Source: Trinickia violacea (GTDB lineage Bacteria > Pseudomonadota > Gammaproteobacteria > Burkholderiales > Burkholderiaceae). From it: a stretch of 64,000 nt of DNA. Under the pieces are notes generated by a model that was not told where the DNA came from, did not search any database, and worked only from the letters and a program-made list of their open reading frames with translations. The DNA lies in contig NZ_CP040078.1 in the NCBI RefSeq assembly GCF_005280735.1, positions 372,001 to 436,000 of the forward strand. The letters run 5' to 3'. A program made the translations under genes and the position numbers. Shown here in pieces: positions 7,898 through 16,211 of the stretch. Within the stretch, counting starts at the first letter, position 1. The number at the start of each line of letters is the position of its first letter.

Positions 7898-8785
7898 ATG
7901 AAGGTTGCATTTATCGGTGTGGGACGCATGGGTGGCCGAATGGCTGCGCGCCTGATTGCAGCAGGTCATCAGGTCCGCGTATACGACCCAAGCCAGGCGG
8001 CAATGGATGCGCTCGCAGCGAAAGGGGCTACAGCAGCGAAGAGTCCCGCCGAAGCGGCCGTCGACGCAGAGCGGATTCTCCTGAGCCTGCCGAGCCCGAA
8101 GACCTTGCGTGATGCGGTAACGGGTGGCGACGGCGTCCTCAAGGCGGCTGCCGAAGGCGCAATCATCGTCGACTTCAGCACAGTCGACCCGGCGACCACC
8201 AAGGAAATCGCCGCAGCAGCTGCGGAAAAGAAAGTCTCGTTCGTCGACTCTCCCGTTAGCGGCGGCGTCGCCGGCGCAGAGAACGGCAAGCTCGTCCTGA
8301 TGGTCGGTGGCAACGCGGATGTGATTGAGAAGCTCAAGCCCGTCTTTGATGTGCTCGCGGGCCGTGTTGTCCATTGCGGCGATATCGGTGCAGGTCAGCT
8401 GACCAAGTTGAGCCACAACCTCCTCACCGCAATCAATACCGTCGCCCTCGGCGAAGTTCTGACGGCGAGCGTCAAGGCAGGCGCAAAGCTTGACGTCCTG
8501 TGTGACGTGCTGACCGCAGGTCTCGCAGGCAGCAAGATGCTCGACTACCTGCCGAAGACGCTCTTCACAGCCGAGCGCCCGGCGAACTTCGCCATCGACC
8601 TCATGCACAAGGACATCAAGCTGTGTCTGGATGAGTTCTCGAATCTGCCGATGCCCCTCGGCCAGCTTGTGCTCCAGACGTACAACGCGGCACGCGCGAA
8701 GGGTCTGGGCGGCAAGGACTCGACGAGCGTCAACGAAATCTATGAAGTGCTGCTCGGCGTCCGCCTCAGCCTGCCGTCCGCGTAA
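7898..8785 (+). CDS. NAD(P)-dependent beta-hydroxyacid dehydrogenase (3-hydroxyisobutyrate dehydrogenase-like)
   Basis: A 295-residue member of the beta-hydroxyacid dehydrogenase family. The Rossmann motif GVGRMGGRMA lies at residues 7-16. The substrate-binding FVDSPVSGGVAGAENG and the catalytic Lys in QLTKLSHNLL (Lys170) are present. The all-alpha C-terminal domain carries the HKDIKLCLDE segment typical of the group. Enzymes of this family oxidise 3-hydroxyisobutyrate, tartronate semialdehyde or similar beta-hydroxyacids. GGAGGGAA precedes the ATG. It is the first gene of the LysR-divergent operon and is followed at once by an aldehyde dehydrogenase, so the pair could convert an alcohol to an acid through a semialdehyde. 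Confidence 0.92.
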   Translation: MKVAFIGVGRMGGRMAARLIAAGHQVRVYDPSQAAMDALAAKGATAAKSPAEAAVDAERILLSLPSPKTLRDAVTGGDGVLKAAAEGAIIVDFSTVDPATTKEIAAAAAEKKVSFVDSPVSGGVAGAENGKLVLMVGGNADVIEKLKPVFDVLAGRVVHCGDIGAGQLTKLSHNLLTAINTVALGEVLTASVKAGAKLDVLCDVLTAGLAGSKMLDYLPKTLFTAERPANFAIDLMHKDIKLCLDEFSNLPMPLGQLVLQTYNAARAKGLGGKDSTSVNEIYEVLLGVRLSLPSA

Positions 8786-8811
8786 TAACGACTAAGCCTC
8801 AAGGAAAGACT

Positions 8812-10311
8812 GTGAACTCCCGCACCGACAATCTGAATACTGAAGTCGTCCTGCCGAAGGCAGGTATCACCGGCCTGCTCATCAACAATGAATGGCGCAC
8901 GCCGGCTAAGGGCCAAACGCTCGACGTGGAAAATCCATCGCATCGCGAAAGACTGGCCACCATTGGCGCAAGCGACGCCGATGACGTGAATGCAGCTGTT
9001 GCAGCTGCAGCAGCTGCTTTCCCGAAGTGGCGCCGGCTGGCATCGCGCGCCCGGGGCGCGTTGCTGACCGAACTGGGCAATCGAGTCACGGCAAACGCTG
9101 AAGAGATTGCGCGTGTACTGGCCGCCGAAAGCGGCAATGCCTTGCGCACGCAAAGCCGTCCGGAAGTGCTGGGGGCGGCGGAAGTGTTGCGCTACTACGG
9201 CGGTGTGATTGCCGAGCAAAAAGGCGAGACGCTTCCGTTGGGCCCGGGCCTCTTTAGCTACTCGACGCGCGAGCCTCTCGGTGTCGTGGGCGCGATCATT
9301 CCGTGGAATTCGCCGGTCGTGCTGGCTGCTGTGAAAATCGGCATGGCATTGGGCACGGGCAACACCTTGGTCCTGAAGCCTGCGGAAGATGCTCCGTTGG
9401 CCGTCATCAAAATTGCGGAGCTTGCAACCGGACTGTTCCCGAACGGCGTATTCAACGTCGTAACGGGCACTGGCGTCGACGCCGGCGCGCCGCTGGCCGC
9501 TCATCCGAACGTCGCGAAGGTGTCCTTCACAGGCTCCCTCGAAGTCGGGAAGCTGGTGGGCCACGCGGTCGCAGACCGCATCGGTCATGCAACCCTCGAG
9601 CTCGGCGGCAAGAGTCCGTGCATCGTCTATCCCGATTCCGCTACGCCCGAATACGTTGACGCTACGGTCACGGGCATTATCAATGCGATGCGCTTTGCAC
9701 GACAGGGGCAATCGTGTACGGCTGGCTCGCGCCTGTACGTTCACAAGGACGTCTGGGACGTGGTGATGACCAAACTGGTCGCCAAGGTCAAGGAGCTGAA
9801 GATTGGCGATGCGCTCGACGAATCGAACGACATTGGCGCCATCATCAACGCGGAGCGTTATTCGGAAGTCCGCGCTTTCATCAAGGAAGCGATTGATGCG
9901 GGCGCCAAGGTTCTTACCGGTTCGCTGCCCTCGACCATCGATGAAGCAAAAGGCTTCTTCCCTGAGCCGGTCATCTTTGCCGGCGTCGACAACAGCTGGC
10001 GTGTTTCGCGCGAAGAAGTGTTTGGCCCGGTACTCGTCGCGATTCCCTGGTCTGACGAAGACGAAGTCATTCGTTGGGCGAACGACACCGTGTACGGCCT
10101 CGCCGCATACGTATTTACGAACGACATCACGAAGGCCCTCAAGGCAACCGAGCAGATCGATGCCGGCTGGCTGCAAGTGAATCGAGCGGGCGGTCAGATT
10201 CCGGGCATGTCGTACGGCGGTGCAAAGCAGAGTGGTATCGGTGCGGAATACTCCATCGAAGGCGCGCTCGAAGCATACACATCTCGCAAGAGCGTGACGA
10301 TTAACGTTTAA
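8812..10311 (+). CDS. NAD(P)-dependent aldehyde dehydrogenase
   Basis: A 499-residue ALDH superfamily enzyme starting at GTG with AAGGAAAG upstream. The catalytic Cys302 lies in QGQSCTAGSRLYV and the general-base Glu263 in LELGGKSP. The cofactor segment IPWNSPV and the C-terminal REEVFGPVLV motif are present. It would oxidise an aldehyde or semialdehyde to the acid in the cytosol. Its place directly after the beta-hydroxyacid dehydrogenase suggests the substrate is that enzyme's product. Specificity (betaine, succinate or malonate-type semialdehyde) cannot be set from sequence alone. Confidence 0.94.
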   Translation: MNSRTDNLNTEVVLPKAGITGLLINNEWRTPAKGQTLDVENPSHRERLATIGASDADDVNAAVAAAAAAFPKWRRLASRARGALLTELGNRVTANAEEIARVLAAESGNALRTQSRPEVLGAAEVLRYYGGVIAEQKGETLPLGPGLFSYSTREPLGVVGAIIPWNSPVVLAAVKIGMALGTGNTLVLKPAEDAPLAVIKIAELATGLFPNGVFNVVTGTGVDAGAPLAAHPNVAKVSFTGSLEVGKLVGHAVADRIGHATLELGGKSPCIVYPDSATPEYVDATVTGIINAMRFARQGQSCTAGSRLYVHKDVWDVVMTKLVAKVKELKIGDALDESNDIGAIINAERYSEVRAFIKEAIDAGAKVLTGSLPSTIDEAKGFFPEPVIFAGVDNSWRVSREEVFGPVLVAIPWSDEDEVIRWANDTVYGLAAYVFTNDITKALKATEQIDAGWLQVNRAGGQIPGMSYGGAKQSGIGAEYSIEGALEAYTSRKSVTINV

Positions 10312-10327
10312 CTGAAGCAGCATATGA

Positions 10328-10352
10328 GGTGGCCCCAAACGCAGAGGCCACC
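10328..10352 (+). promoter_or_regulatory. Intercistronic hairpin between ALDH and MFS genes
   Basis: GGTGGCC and GGCCACC form a perfect 7-bp stem around an 11-base loop in the 71-base gap. There is no T-run, so it looks like an mRNA-processing or stability element rather than a terminator. Confidence 0.4.
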
Positions 10353-10382
10353 CCCAAACCGCACACGGGCTTGGAGTGAGAT

Positions 10383-11699
10383 ATGAGTGCAAACCTGGCA
10401 GCAACCACGCATGACGACGCGCACGAGTCGCACCGTTCGTCCACACGAGCGGCATTCAGCTCGTTCATCGGAACGACCGTTGAGTGGTACGACTACTTTC
10501 TTTACGGGACGGCAGCAGCACTGGTTTTCCCGAAAGTGTTCTTCAACGAACTGACGCCCGAATTGGCCACTCTGGCATCGATGGCGTCATTCGCGGTGGC
10601 GTTTGTCCTGCGGCCCTTGGGCGGCATGGTGATTGGTCACTTTGGCGACCGCATGGGCCGAAAGAAAATGCTCGTGTTCACGCTGCTCGTGATGGGCCTG
10701 TGCACAGCCGCGATTGGCTTCCTGCCCTCGTATAACGCTGTCGGCTACTGGAGTCCCGGCCTGCTGATTCTCCTGCGCGTCATCCAGGGATTTGCCCTCG
10801 GGGGTGAGTGGGGTGGCGCGGCGCTGATGACGGTCGAGCATGCGCCTGATGGCAGACGGGGTCTCTTCGGCGCAACCATGCAGATGGGCGTGCCTGCTGG
10901 CCTACTCGTTTCGACCGGCGCCTTCGCGCTTGTGTCCGCACTTCCGGACGAACAGTTCTTTGCGTGGGGCTGGCGCCTGCCGTTCATCTTCAGTCTCGCC
11001 CTCCTGTTTGTCGGCATGTACATCCGCCTCCAGGTTAGCGAGCCGCCGAGTTTCGAGAAGGTCAGGTCATCGGGTAACGTGTCGCGGGCACCGTTGCTCG
11101 AAGTCTGGCAGAACGAGAAGAAAAAGACCTTCATCATGGTCTTCTTCCAGACCGTAGCGAATGTCGGTTACTTCCTGATTACGGTCTACGCCCTCACGTA
11201 CATCACGAACACTTTGCATCTGCCGCGTAGTGTCGCCTCGACGGGATTACTTGTGGCAGCCGCTGTCGACCTTTTCATGCAGCCAGTGTTCGGCTGGCTT
11301 TCCGACAAGGTTGGACGCAAGGTCGTGTACGGGTTCGGGGCAATCTTCTTCGCGGTGTATGCATTTCCGCTGTTCTGGATGCTCGACACCGCTAATCCTG
11401 TGCTCATCACGATTGCACTCTCGCTCGGTCTCGGCATCGGTCACGCGTCGACCGGTTCGTTGCACGGCGTGATTTACGCCGAGCAGTATCCGACGCGGTA
11501 TCGCTTTAGTGGTTCGTCGACGGCGTATCAACTCTCGGGAATTATTTCGAGCGCGCCCACACCGTTGATTGCGGCGTGGCTCGTTGCTCGCACCGGAAAT
11601 TCGATGGCTGTCTCGTGGTACGTCGCCGTCGCGGCGCTCATATCACTCGTGTGCGTGCTGCTCGTCAAAGAGACGTTCCGTGAACCCATTGACCGATAA
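10383..11699 (+). CDS. MFS transporter, metabolite:H+ symporter (MHS) family
   Basis: A 438-residue inner-membrane transporter with about twelve hydrophobic segments. The MHS hallmark GTTVEWYDYFLYGTAAALVF opens TM1. The loop 2-3 motif GHFGDRMGRKKMLV is intact and a second copy, GWLSDKVGRKVV, lies after TM7. MHS transporters import organic acids, betaines and amino-acid-like metabolites with protons. GGAGTGAG precedes the ATG. Its position in the catabolic operon suggests a second uptake route, or export of an intermediate. Confidence 0.93.
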   Translation: MSANLAATTHDDAHESHRSSTRAAFSSFIGTTVEWYDYFLYGTAAALVFPKVFFNELTPELATLASMASFAVAFVLRPLGGMVIGHFGDRMGRKKMLVFTLLVMGLCTAAIGFLPSYNAVGYWSPGLLILLRVIQGFALGGEWGGAALMTVEHAPDGRRGLFGATMQMGVPAGLLVSTGAFALVSALPDEQFFAWGWRLPFIFSLALLFVGMYIRLQVSEPPSFEKVRSSGNVSRAPLLEVWQNEKKKTFIMVFFQTVANVGYFLITVYALTYITNTLHLPRSVASTGLLVAAAVDLFMQPVFGWLSDKVGRKVVYGFGAIFFAVYAFPLFWMLDTANPVLITIALSLGLGIGHASTGSLHGVIYAEQYPTRYRFSGSSTAYQLSGIISSAPTPLIAAWLVARTGNSMAVSWYVAVAALISLVCVLLVKETFREPIDR

Positions 11700-11714
11700 A
11701 ACGGGTACTTAGCA

Positions 11715-12719
11715 ATGACACCAACGAACGACCAGATTACCGGTGAAAGAATCGACCGGTTGATGACAGTCGAAATCCGGCCCCTGAACGGAGGACTGCC
11801 CGCAGGGTTCGTCGTTCCGATGTATCAGGTGTGCCGTGCTCATCACGGCGAGCCCCTGAGCTCTCTCGCGGCGCGAAAGCTCTCTGACACATTGTTCAGC
11901 GGCGGTATTGTTTTCATCGCTACAGGAGCGGGAACGCCGCCCAAGCTGCCGCACGGCGAGACCGACGGGCCGGTCGGCGCAGCAGTGCTGGCCCGCGCGC
12001 TCATTTTGGCTTTTGGCGTCCGGGTCGTGCTCGTGACCGAAGACGCTCATGCCGCGCCGGTGATGGCTGTTGCGGCAGTAGTCAACGGCGAACTTGCGGA
12101 AATGGGCCGCGCGGCCTCCGTGTCGACCGTCTGTTTCCCGCTTGGGATTGAGCGGGGTCGAGAGATCGCGCAAGCCTTGATGGAAGAATACAAGCCCAAC
12201 GCGGTCATCTTCGTTGAAAGAGACGGTCCGAACCAAGAAGGCTATTTCCATGGCGTCCGAGGTGACTGTCGAAACCCCGAAGACGTTGGGCACGTGTATC
12301 TGCTTGCAGAGCTGGCGCGCAAGCGCGGTGTGTTGACAATCGGCATCGGTGACGGCGGCAATGAAGTGGGATTCGGTGCCGTGCGCGATGCCATCACGGC
12401 CGTGCATCCGCTTGGCGGCAAATCCCTTGCGGGACACGCGTCTGGCGTTGTAACGGTGACGGCAACAGACATTGTCGTCAGCGCCTCGGTATCGAACTGG
12501 GGTGCTTACGCAATTGCCGCTGCGCTCGCAGCGCGCAAAGGGGACTTGAACGTGCTTCATACCCCGACGCTGGAACACACCCTCATCGATGCCACAGTGC
12601 GAGCCGGCGCCAGAGATGGGGCTACCTCGAGAGCGGAAGTCGCCGTCGACGGCATCAACTGGGAAGGACACACGTCGTTTGTCGAACTACTCAGAAGCAT
12701 CGTTACGGTGTCCATCTGA
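11715..12719 (+). CDS. DUF4392 protein, D-glutamate cyclase-like (copy 1)
   Basis: A 334-residue protein with the DUF4392 fold known from the C-terminal domain of D-glutamate cyclase. Recognisable blocks are FIATGAGTPP, DGPVGAAVLARAL, FVERDGPNQEGYFHGVRG and IGIGDGGNEVGFG. D-glutamate cyclase converts D-glutamate to 5-oxo-D-proline. This copy departs from its neighbour at 14107 in the acidic substrate loop (ERDGPNQEG here, ERVGRNVDG there), so the two probably differ in substrate or act as unlike subunits. It lies 15 bases after the MFS gene. Confidence 0.8.
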   Translation: MTPTNDQITGERIDRLMTVEIRPLNGGLPAGFVVPMYQVCRAHHGEPLSSLAARKLSDTLFSGGIVFIATGAGTPPKLPHGETDGPVGAAVLARALILAFGVRVVLVTEDAHAAPVMAVAAVVNGELAEMGRAASVSTVCFPLGIERGREIAQALMEEYKPNAVIFVERDGPNQEGYFHGVRGDCRNPEDVGHVYLLAELARKRGVLTIGIGDGGNEVGFGAVRDAITAVHPLGGKSLAGHASGVVTVTATDIVVSASVSNWGAYAIAAALAARKGDLNVLHTPTLEHTLIDATVRAGARDGATSRAEVAVDGINWEGHTSFVELLRSIVTVSI

Positions 12720-12784
12720 AGACACGGAACATTCAGACATCTCTCTCTCGCAGCCGCGCCCTTTTGATTTGACAGGTGTAAGAC

Positions 12785-14104
12785 ATGAGTGACGTGAAAG
12801 AAATTGACAAGGCGGCATCGCCCTCTGGTACCGCTCCCGAAAAAACGGACAGTTTTGGCAATCCGATTGACCCGACGGTAGGCTTCGCGCGCGGTTCTAT
12901 TATTCGTTCGAGCATTGACGAAGCACTGCGATTGCGTCACGGTCAGGCCGTTGCTGCACGGCGCGTGCAGATGCTGGGCGCGGAATCGATTGGCGTGTTC
13001 ACGGGAAACCAGCGAGACTTTCCCATCCAGCCTGAAGATATCGCCACACTGTGTGAAGAATGGGTGGGTCCTGGTCTGGCCGCCGAAGAACTTCGGCAGG
13101 TTGCAATCGGACACATGGGCGGCCGAAGCGACGATGCCGTCGCCATCTTCAACCGGACCAGCGCGGGCATCATCGCAACCATTGCTGCGCTTGCTGACGG
13201 CAAACCTGTTGTCTCCGTTGTTCCGCCTGGAGGACGCTCACACGCGTCTGTTGTTCGCGGTTCGAAGGTAGCGGGCGTTCCTGTCCACGAAATGCAAGGA
13301 GACAAGGCCTGGCTGAAAGTCATCGAATCGAACCGGCCCGCGCTCGTAGTGGTCACGACTGTCACGAGCAGTCTTGAACGGCTCGAGGACCACATCACTA
13401 AGGAAGTCATTCAATACGCGCACGCACTGGGCGCCAAGGTCTTCCTCGATGAAGCCTATGGCGCTCGGCTGCGCACAGTACTTCACGGCGGCCAATTGAG
13501 CCTGCAACTCGACGCAGACATCTCCGTGACGAACTGCGACAAGGCCGGCCTGTCAGGCCCCCGCGCGGGCGTTCTGGTTGGTCGCAAGGAGCTCGTGACG
13601 GCAGCGGCTGCCAAGGGTGCGGAATTTGGAATGGAAGCCCGCGCGCCGATTGCTGCGGCTGTGCTGCGTTCTCTCCAGAAGTACGAGCCTGACGACCTTA
13701 GGCAGGAGTCTGCCGCAGGCCAGAAGCTCGCCGATGCGCTCGAGCAGAAGATGGGTAAAGCACTGGTTCAGCGTAGCGACCTCGGTCCGATGGTCGATGA
13801 AGACTCGGTGCTGCGCGTCCTGCTCAAAATGTCGGGCCGACCAGACGTCAAACCGGTCGTTGTTCCCTGCGAGGCAACATCCGCTCTGGGCATGGTCCTG
13901 CTCGAAGACCACGGCATTCTGACCGTCAATACACACGGCCAGCCTGGGGCTCGAGTATCGCTTCGACTGAAACCGACGCTTGACGCGCTTGACCGCACGG
14001 GCGGATTTGACGCGGTGGTATCCGCCGTAATGAAGTCGCTCGACAAGGTGGCGGCTCTCATTCACGACCGCAACGCGATTGCACAACTCGTGTTGGGGAA
14101 GTGA
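12785..14104 (+). CDS. SelA-like PLP-dependent enzyme (fold type I)
   Basis: A 439-residue protein resembling the L-seryl-tRNA(Sec) selenium transferase / D-glucosaminate-6-phosphate ammonia-lyase group. The PLP Lys is Lys253 in TNCDKAGLSGPRAGVLVG, the group's D-K-x(3)-GPxAG pattern, and FLDEAYGARLR supplies the PLP-contacting Asp. It lacks the N-terminal extension expected of a tRNA-acting SelA, and no selC or selB is visible nearby, so a small-molecule lyase or epimerase is more likely. It sits tightly between two DUF4392 genes. Joint action on a D-amino acid is inferred. Confidence 0.75.
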   Translation: MSDVKEIDKAASPSGTAPEKTDSFGNPIDPTVGFARGSIIRSSIDEALRLRHGQAVAARRVQMLGAESIGVFTGNQRDFPIQPEDIATLCEEWVGPGLAAEELRQVAIGHMGGRSDDAVAIFNRTSAGIIATIAALADGKPVVSVVPPGGRSHASVVRGSKVAGVPVHEMQGDKAWLKVIESNRPALVVVTTVTSSLERLEDHITKEVIQYAHALGAKVFLDEAYGARLRTVLHGGQLSLQLDADISVTNCDKAGLSGPRAGVLVGRKELVTAAAAKGAEFGMEARAPIAAAVLRSLQKYEPDDLRQESAAGQKLADALEQKMGKALVQRSDLGPMVDEDSVLRVLLKMSGRPDVKPVVVPCEATSALGMVLLEDHGILTVNTHGQPGARVSLRLKPTLDALDRTGGFDAVVSAVMKSLDKVAALIHDRNAIAQLVLGK

Positions 14105-14106
14105 CC

Positions 14107-15117
14107 ATGACAGCATCCAGTTTTACGCCAATCGACGAACGTCTCGATTCACTTGTGTCGCTCGACCTCGGCGGCCGTGGTGTCGAGCAACTCTATGCGG
14201 CAGCCCGGGAACGCCAGGGTGGTCCGCTCGTTGGTGCTGCGGCCGACGCTCTCGAGGCGATACCCGAAAAGGCTAACGTGTTCGTCACCACGGGGTCGGT
14301 CTCGCGCGCGTGGATTTCACCCGCTATTGGCGAGAACGACGGTCCGGCGGGACTTGCTGCAGTCGTGCGGGCACTGTCTCTTGCAAAGAAGGTGCTCTGC
14401 ATCACTTTCGTTGAAGAAACGCTGATTCCAACCACTTCCGCCATTCTGACGAGTGCGGGGCTTACGGTACTTCCATACGAGCAGGCAAAAATCGCTCGCG
14501 ACGATGGAAGCCTGGCCGTCGTGTGCGTCGAACCATTCCCGCTCGATGAAGCGAGTGCCAAAGATGTCTCGATACCGCTCATTGAAAAATATCAGCCGGC
14601 GCTATTCTTCTCGACGGAGCGCGTGGGGCGCAATGTCGATGGTATCTATTGCAGCATGCGAGGCATCGACTACGGGATGGGGCGTGCGCGAATCGACTTT
14701 CTGTTCGATGAAGCCATTGCCCGAAAGATTCCGACGGTCGCTGTTGGTGACGGCGGCAATGAGATCGGGATGGGCGTCGTTTCGGAAGCCGTCCAGAAGT
14801 ACGTGAAATTCGGCGACAAGCGTCCTGATGGAAGCGCAGGTATTGGCGCTGTCACCGGCGCAGACGTGCTGGTGACAGCCGCTTGCTCCAACTGGGGATG
14901 CTATGCGATTGCCGGGGCGTTTGCAGCGCGGGCGGGAAGGCCTACGCTCGCGCACAATCCCGTCCTCGAAGCCGCACTTCTTCGACGAGGTGTCGACGTC
15001 GGCCTCATCAACTCAGTCGCCAACGTCATCGACGGCAATGTCGACGGCATTCCCGAAGCGACTCATCTGGCTGTAGTCCAGCTCATCTCGACCATCATCG
15101 CTCCTGCCTTCAAGTAG
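14107..15117 (+). CDS. DUF4392 protein, D-glutamate cyclase-like (copy 2)
   Basis: The second DUF4392 protein, about 336 residues from the ATG at 14107. That start is preceded by GGGGAAG; a GTG at 14101 overlaps the upstream stop and is an alternative. Matching blocks are FVTTGSVSRAWISP, NDGPAGLAAVVRAL, STERVGRNVDGIYCSMRG and VAVGDGGNEIGMG. It is closer to the canonical family pattern than copy 1. It is translationally linked to the SelA-like gene. The predicted chemistry is cyclisation or hydrolysis of a glutamate-like substrate, but this is by family only. Confidence 0.8.
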   Translation: MTASSFTPIDERLDSLVSLDLGGRGVEQLYAAARERQGGPLVGAAADALEAIPEKANVFVTTGSVSRAWISPAIGENDGPAGLAAVVRALSLAKKVLCITFVEETLIPTTSAILTSAGLTVLPYEQAKIARDDGSLAVVCVEPFPLDEASAKDVSIPLIEKYQPALFFSTERVGRNVDGIYCSMRGIDYGMGRARIDFLFDEAIARKIPTVAVGDGGNEIGMGVVSEAVQKYVKFGDKRPDGSAGIGAVTGADVLVTAACSNWGCYAIAGAFAARAGRPTLAHNPVLEAALLRRGVDVGLINSVANVIDGNVDGIPEATHLAVVQLISTIIAPAFK

Positions 15118-15156
15118 CCCCACTGGTCTTGTAATCGTTCCGACAAGGTGAATGAA

Positions 15157-15354
15157 ATGAACTCGCATCACGTCGTTGCAATGTCTTTTGAAACAAAGGA
15201 AGCAATTCCGACGAATATCGCACGCGTGCAGCCAGCAAAAACCAAGCAAGCATCGCTCTATGCCTCGTTGCTGCAAAACCCGTTGGCAATGCTGGCGAGT
15301 AATGTCAGTGACCGGGCCGACGTCTCGTTCGCAGCAATCCTCGGATACAACTAA
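15157..15354 (+). CDS. Small hypothetical protein at the end of the catabolic run
   Basis: A 65-residue frame with AAGGTGA six bases before the ATG at 15157. I recognise no family. It lacks a signal peptide and membrane segments. Reading through its TAA stays open for 21 more codons (to 15420) with a coding-like ending, VPAAVQAALKAEGLPA, so the gene may be a truncated or stop-interrupted remnant of a longer one. It follows the second DUF4392 gene by 39 bases and may be cotranscribed. Confidence 0.45.
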   Translation: MNSHHVVAMSFETKEAIPTNIARVQPAKTKQASLYASLLQNPLAMLASNVSDRADVSFAAILGYN

Positions 15355-15475
15355 GCTTCGGCAAGAGTTGTGCCTGCCGCCGTGCAAGCCGCGTTGAAGG
15401 CCGAAGGACTGCCTGCCTAAGATTCGGCCGCGCGGCCAGCCGAATGGCGAGACCGCGTATCGACGAGACGACGGA

Positions 15476-15985
15476 CTACGCGCCCGCCCACTCCGCAAGC
15501 GTCGCCACGGTGTTGATGTTGCGCGCGGTCCCGGCCTTGGCGGCCGGGATTTTCAATTTCGACGCCCCGATTCCGTCCGGATAGTGCACATAAATCTCGT
15601 GCTCGCCGAGCGCCATTTCCTCCGCGTGCTTGCCGCTCGCACTGGCTAACGCATCGGCCGGCGGCGGTCCATCGAGGAAGATGACGACCGCCCGGTTCGG
15701 CGCCGCCGACTTGAACGGATTCGCGGCGAGAACGGCGGCCATTTCCTTTCCGGTGCGAATCAGCACGCCGACCGGCTTGCCCGCATAGTCCGCGAGACAC
15801 TGCTCGAGCTTGGCCTTGACCGCCGTCTTCGACAGCGCGCTTTTGAAGACCACGTTGCCGCTGGCGATATACGTGCGCACGTCGGCGAATCCTGCCGATT
15901 CGCACAGGCTGCGCAGCTCCGACATCGGGAGCTTGCCTGTGCCGCCGACGTTCACGGCGCGCAGCAGGGCAATATAGACGCTCAT
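15476..15985 (-). CDS. DUF1697 family protein
   Basis: A 169-residue protein typical of DUF1697: the N-terminus MSVYIALLRAVNVGGTGKLP, then FADVRTYIASGNVVF, and ANPFKSAAPNRAVVIF. The function of the family is unknown. Its ATG overlaps the stop of the truncated DinB-like frame (ATGA), so the two are translationally coupled. It marks the return to the high-GC composition of the rest of the window. Confidence 0.9.
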   Translation of the reverse strand: MSVYIALLRAVNVGGTGKLPMSELRSLCESAGFADVRTYIASGNVVFKSALSKTAVKAKLEQCLADYAGKPVGVLIRTGKEMAAVLAANPFKSAAPNRAVVIFLDGPPPADALASASGKHAEEMALGEHEIYVHYPDGIGASKLKIPAAKAGTARNINTVATLAEWAGA

Positions 15986-16134
15986 GCGTTCGCGCCGGTC
16001 ATCATCAGTCGAAGGACGAGATGCCGCTCGTCGGCATGATGCTCGGCATCGAGTCCCGCCGCTGCTCCCAGGATTTCCTCATGCGCCCACGCCTGATAGC
16101 GGAACATCCGGGACAGCAGTTCGTTTGCACTCAT
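15982..16134 (-). pseudogene. Truncated DinB-family N-terminal fragment (50 residues)
   Basis: A 50-codon frame reads MSANELLSRMFRYQAWAHEE and continues to HHADERHLVLRLM before TGA. This matches the first helix pair of DinB-like four-helix metalloproteins (about 160 residues in full). The rest of the domain, with its metal His residues, is missing, so a deletion probably joined the fragment to the DUF1697 gene. A strong ribosome site, GAGGAGA, is kept, and the stop overlaps the DUF1697 start, so it may now act as a leader cistron. Confidence 0.6.
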
Positions 16135-16211
16135 GTCGGCAATCTCCTCGTTTCAATGGATAGGTGAGCTCCTTCCACATTATTTTCAGATGCAGGCCGT
16201 GTGTCTACTCG

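Noticed and set aside
8740..10455. 571-codon open frame antisense to the aldehyde dehydrogenase
   Set aside because: It is a shadow of a strong ALDH gene with all catalytic motifs; its translation has no family features and is Arg/Cys/His-rich as expected of antisense high-GC DNA.
12785..14104. True SelA of selenocysteine synthesis
   Set aside because: It lacks the N-terminal extension expected of a tRNA-acting SelA, and the neighbours are catabolic genes, not selB or selD.
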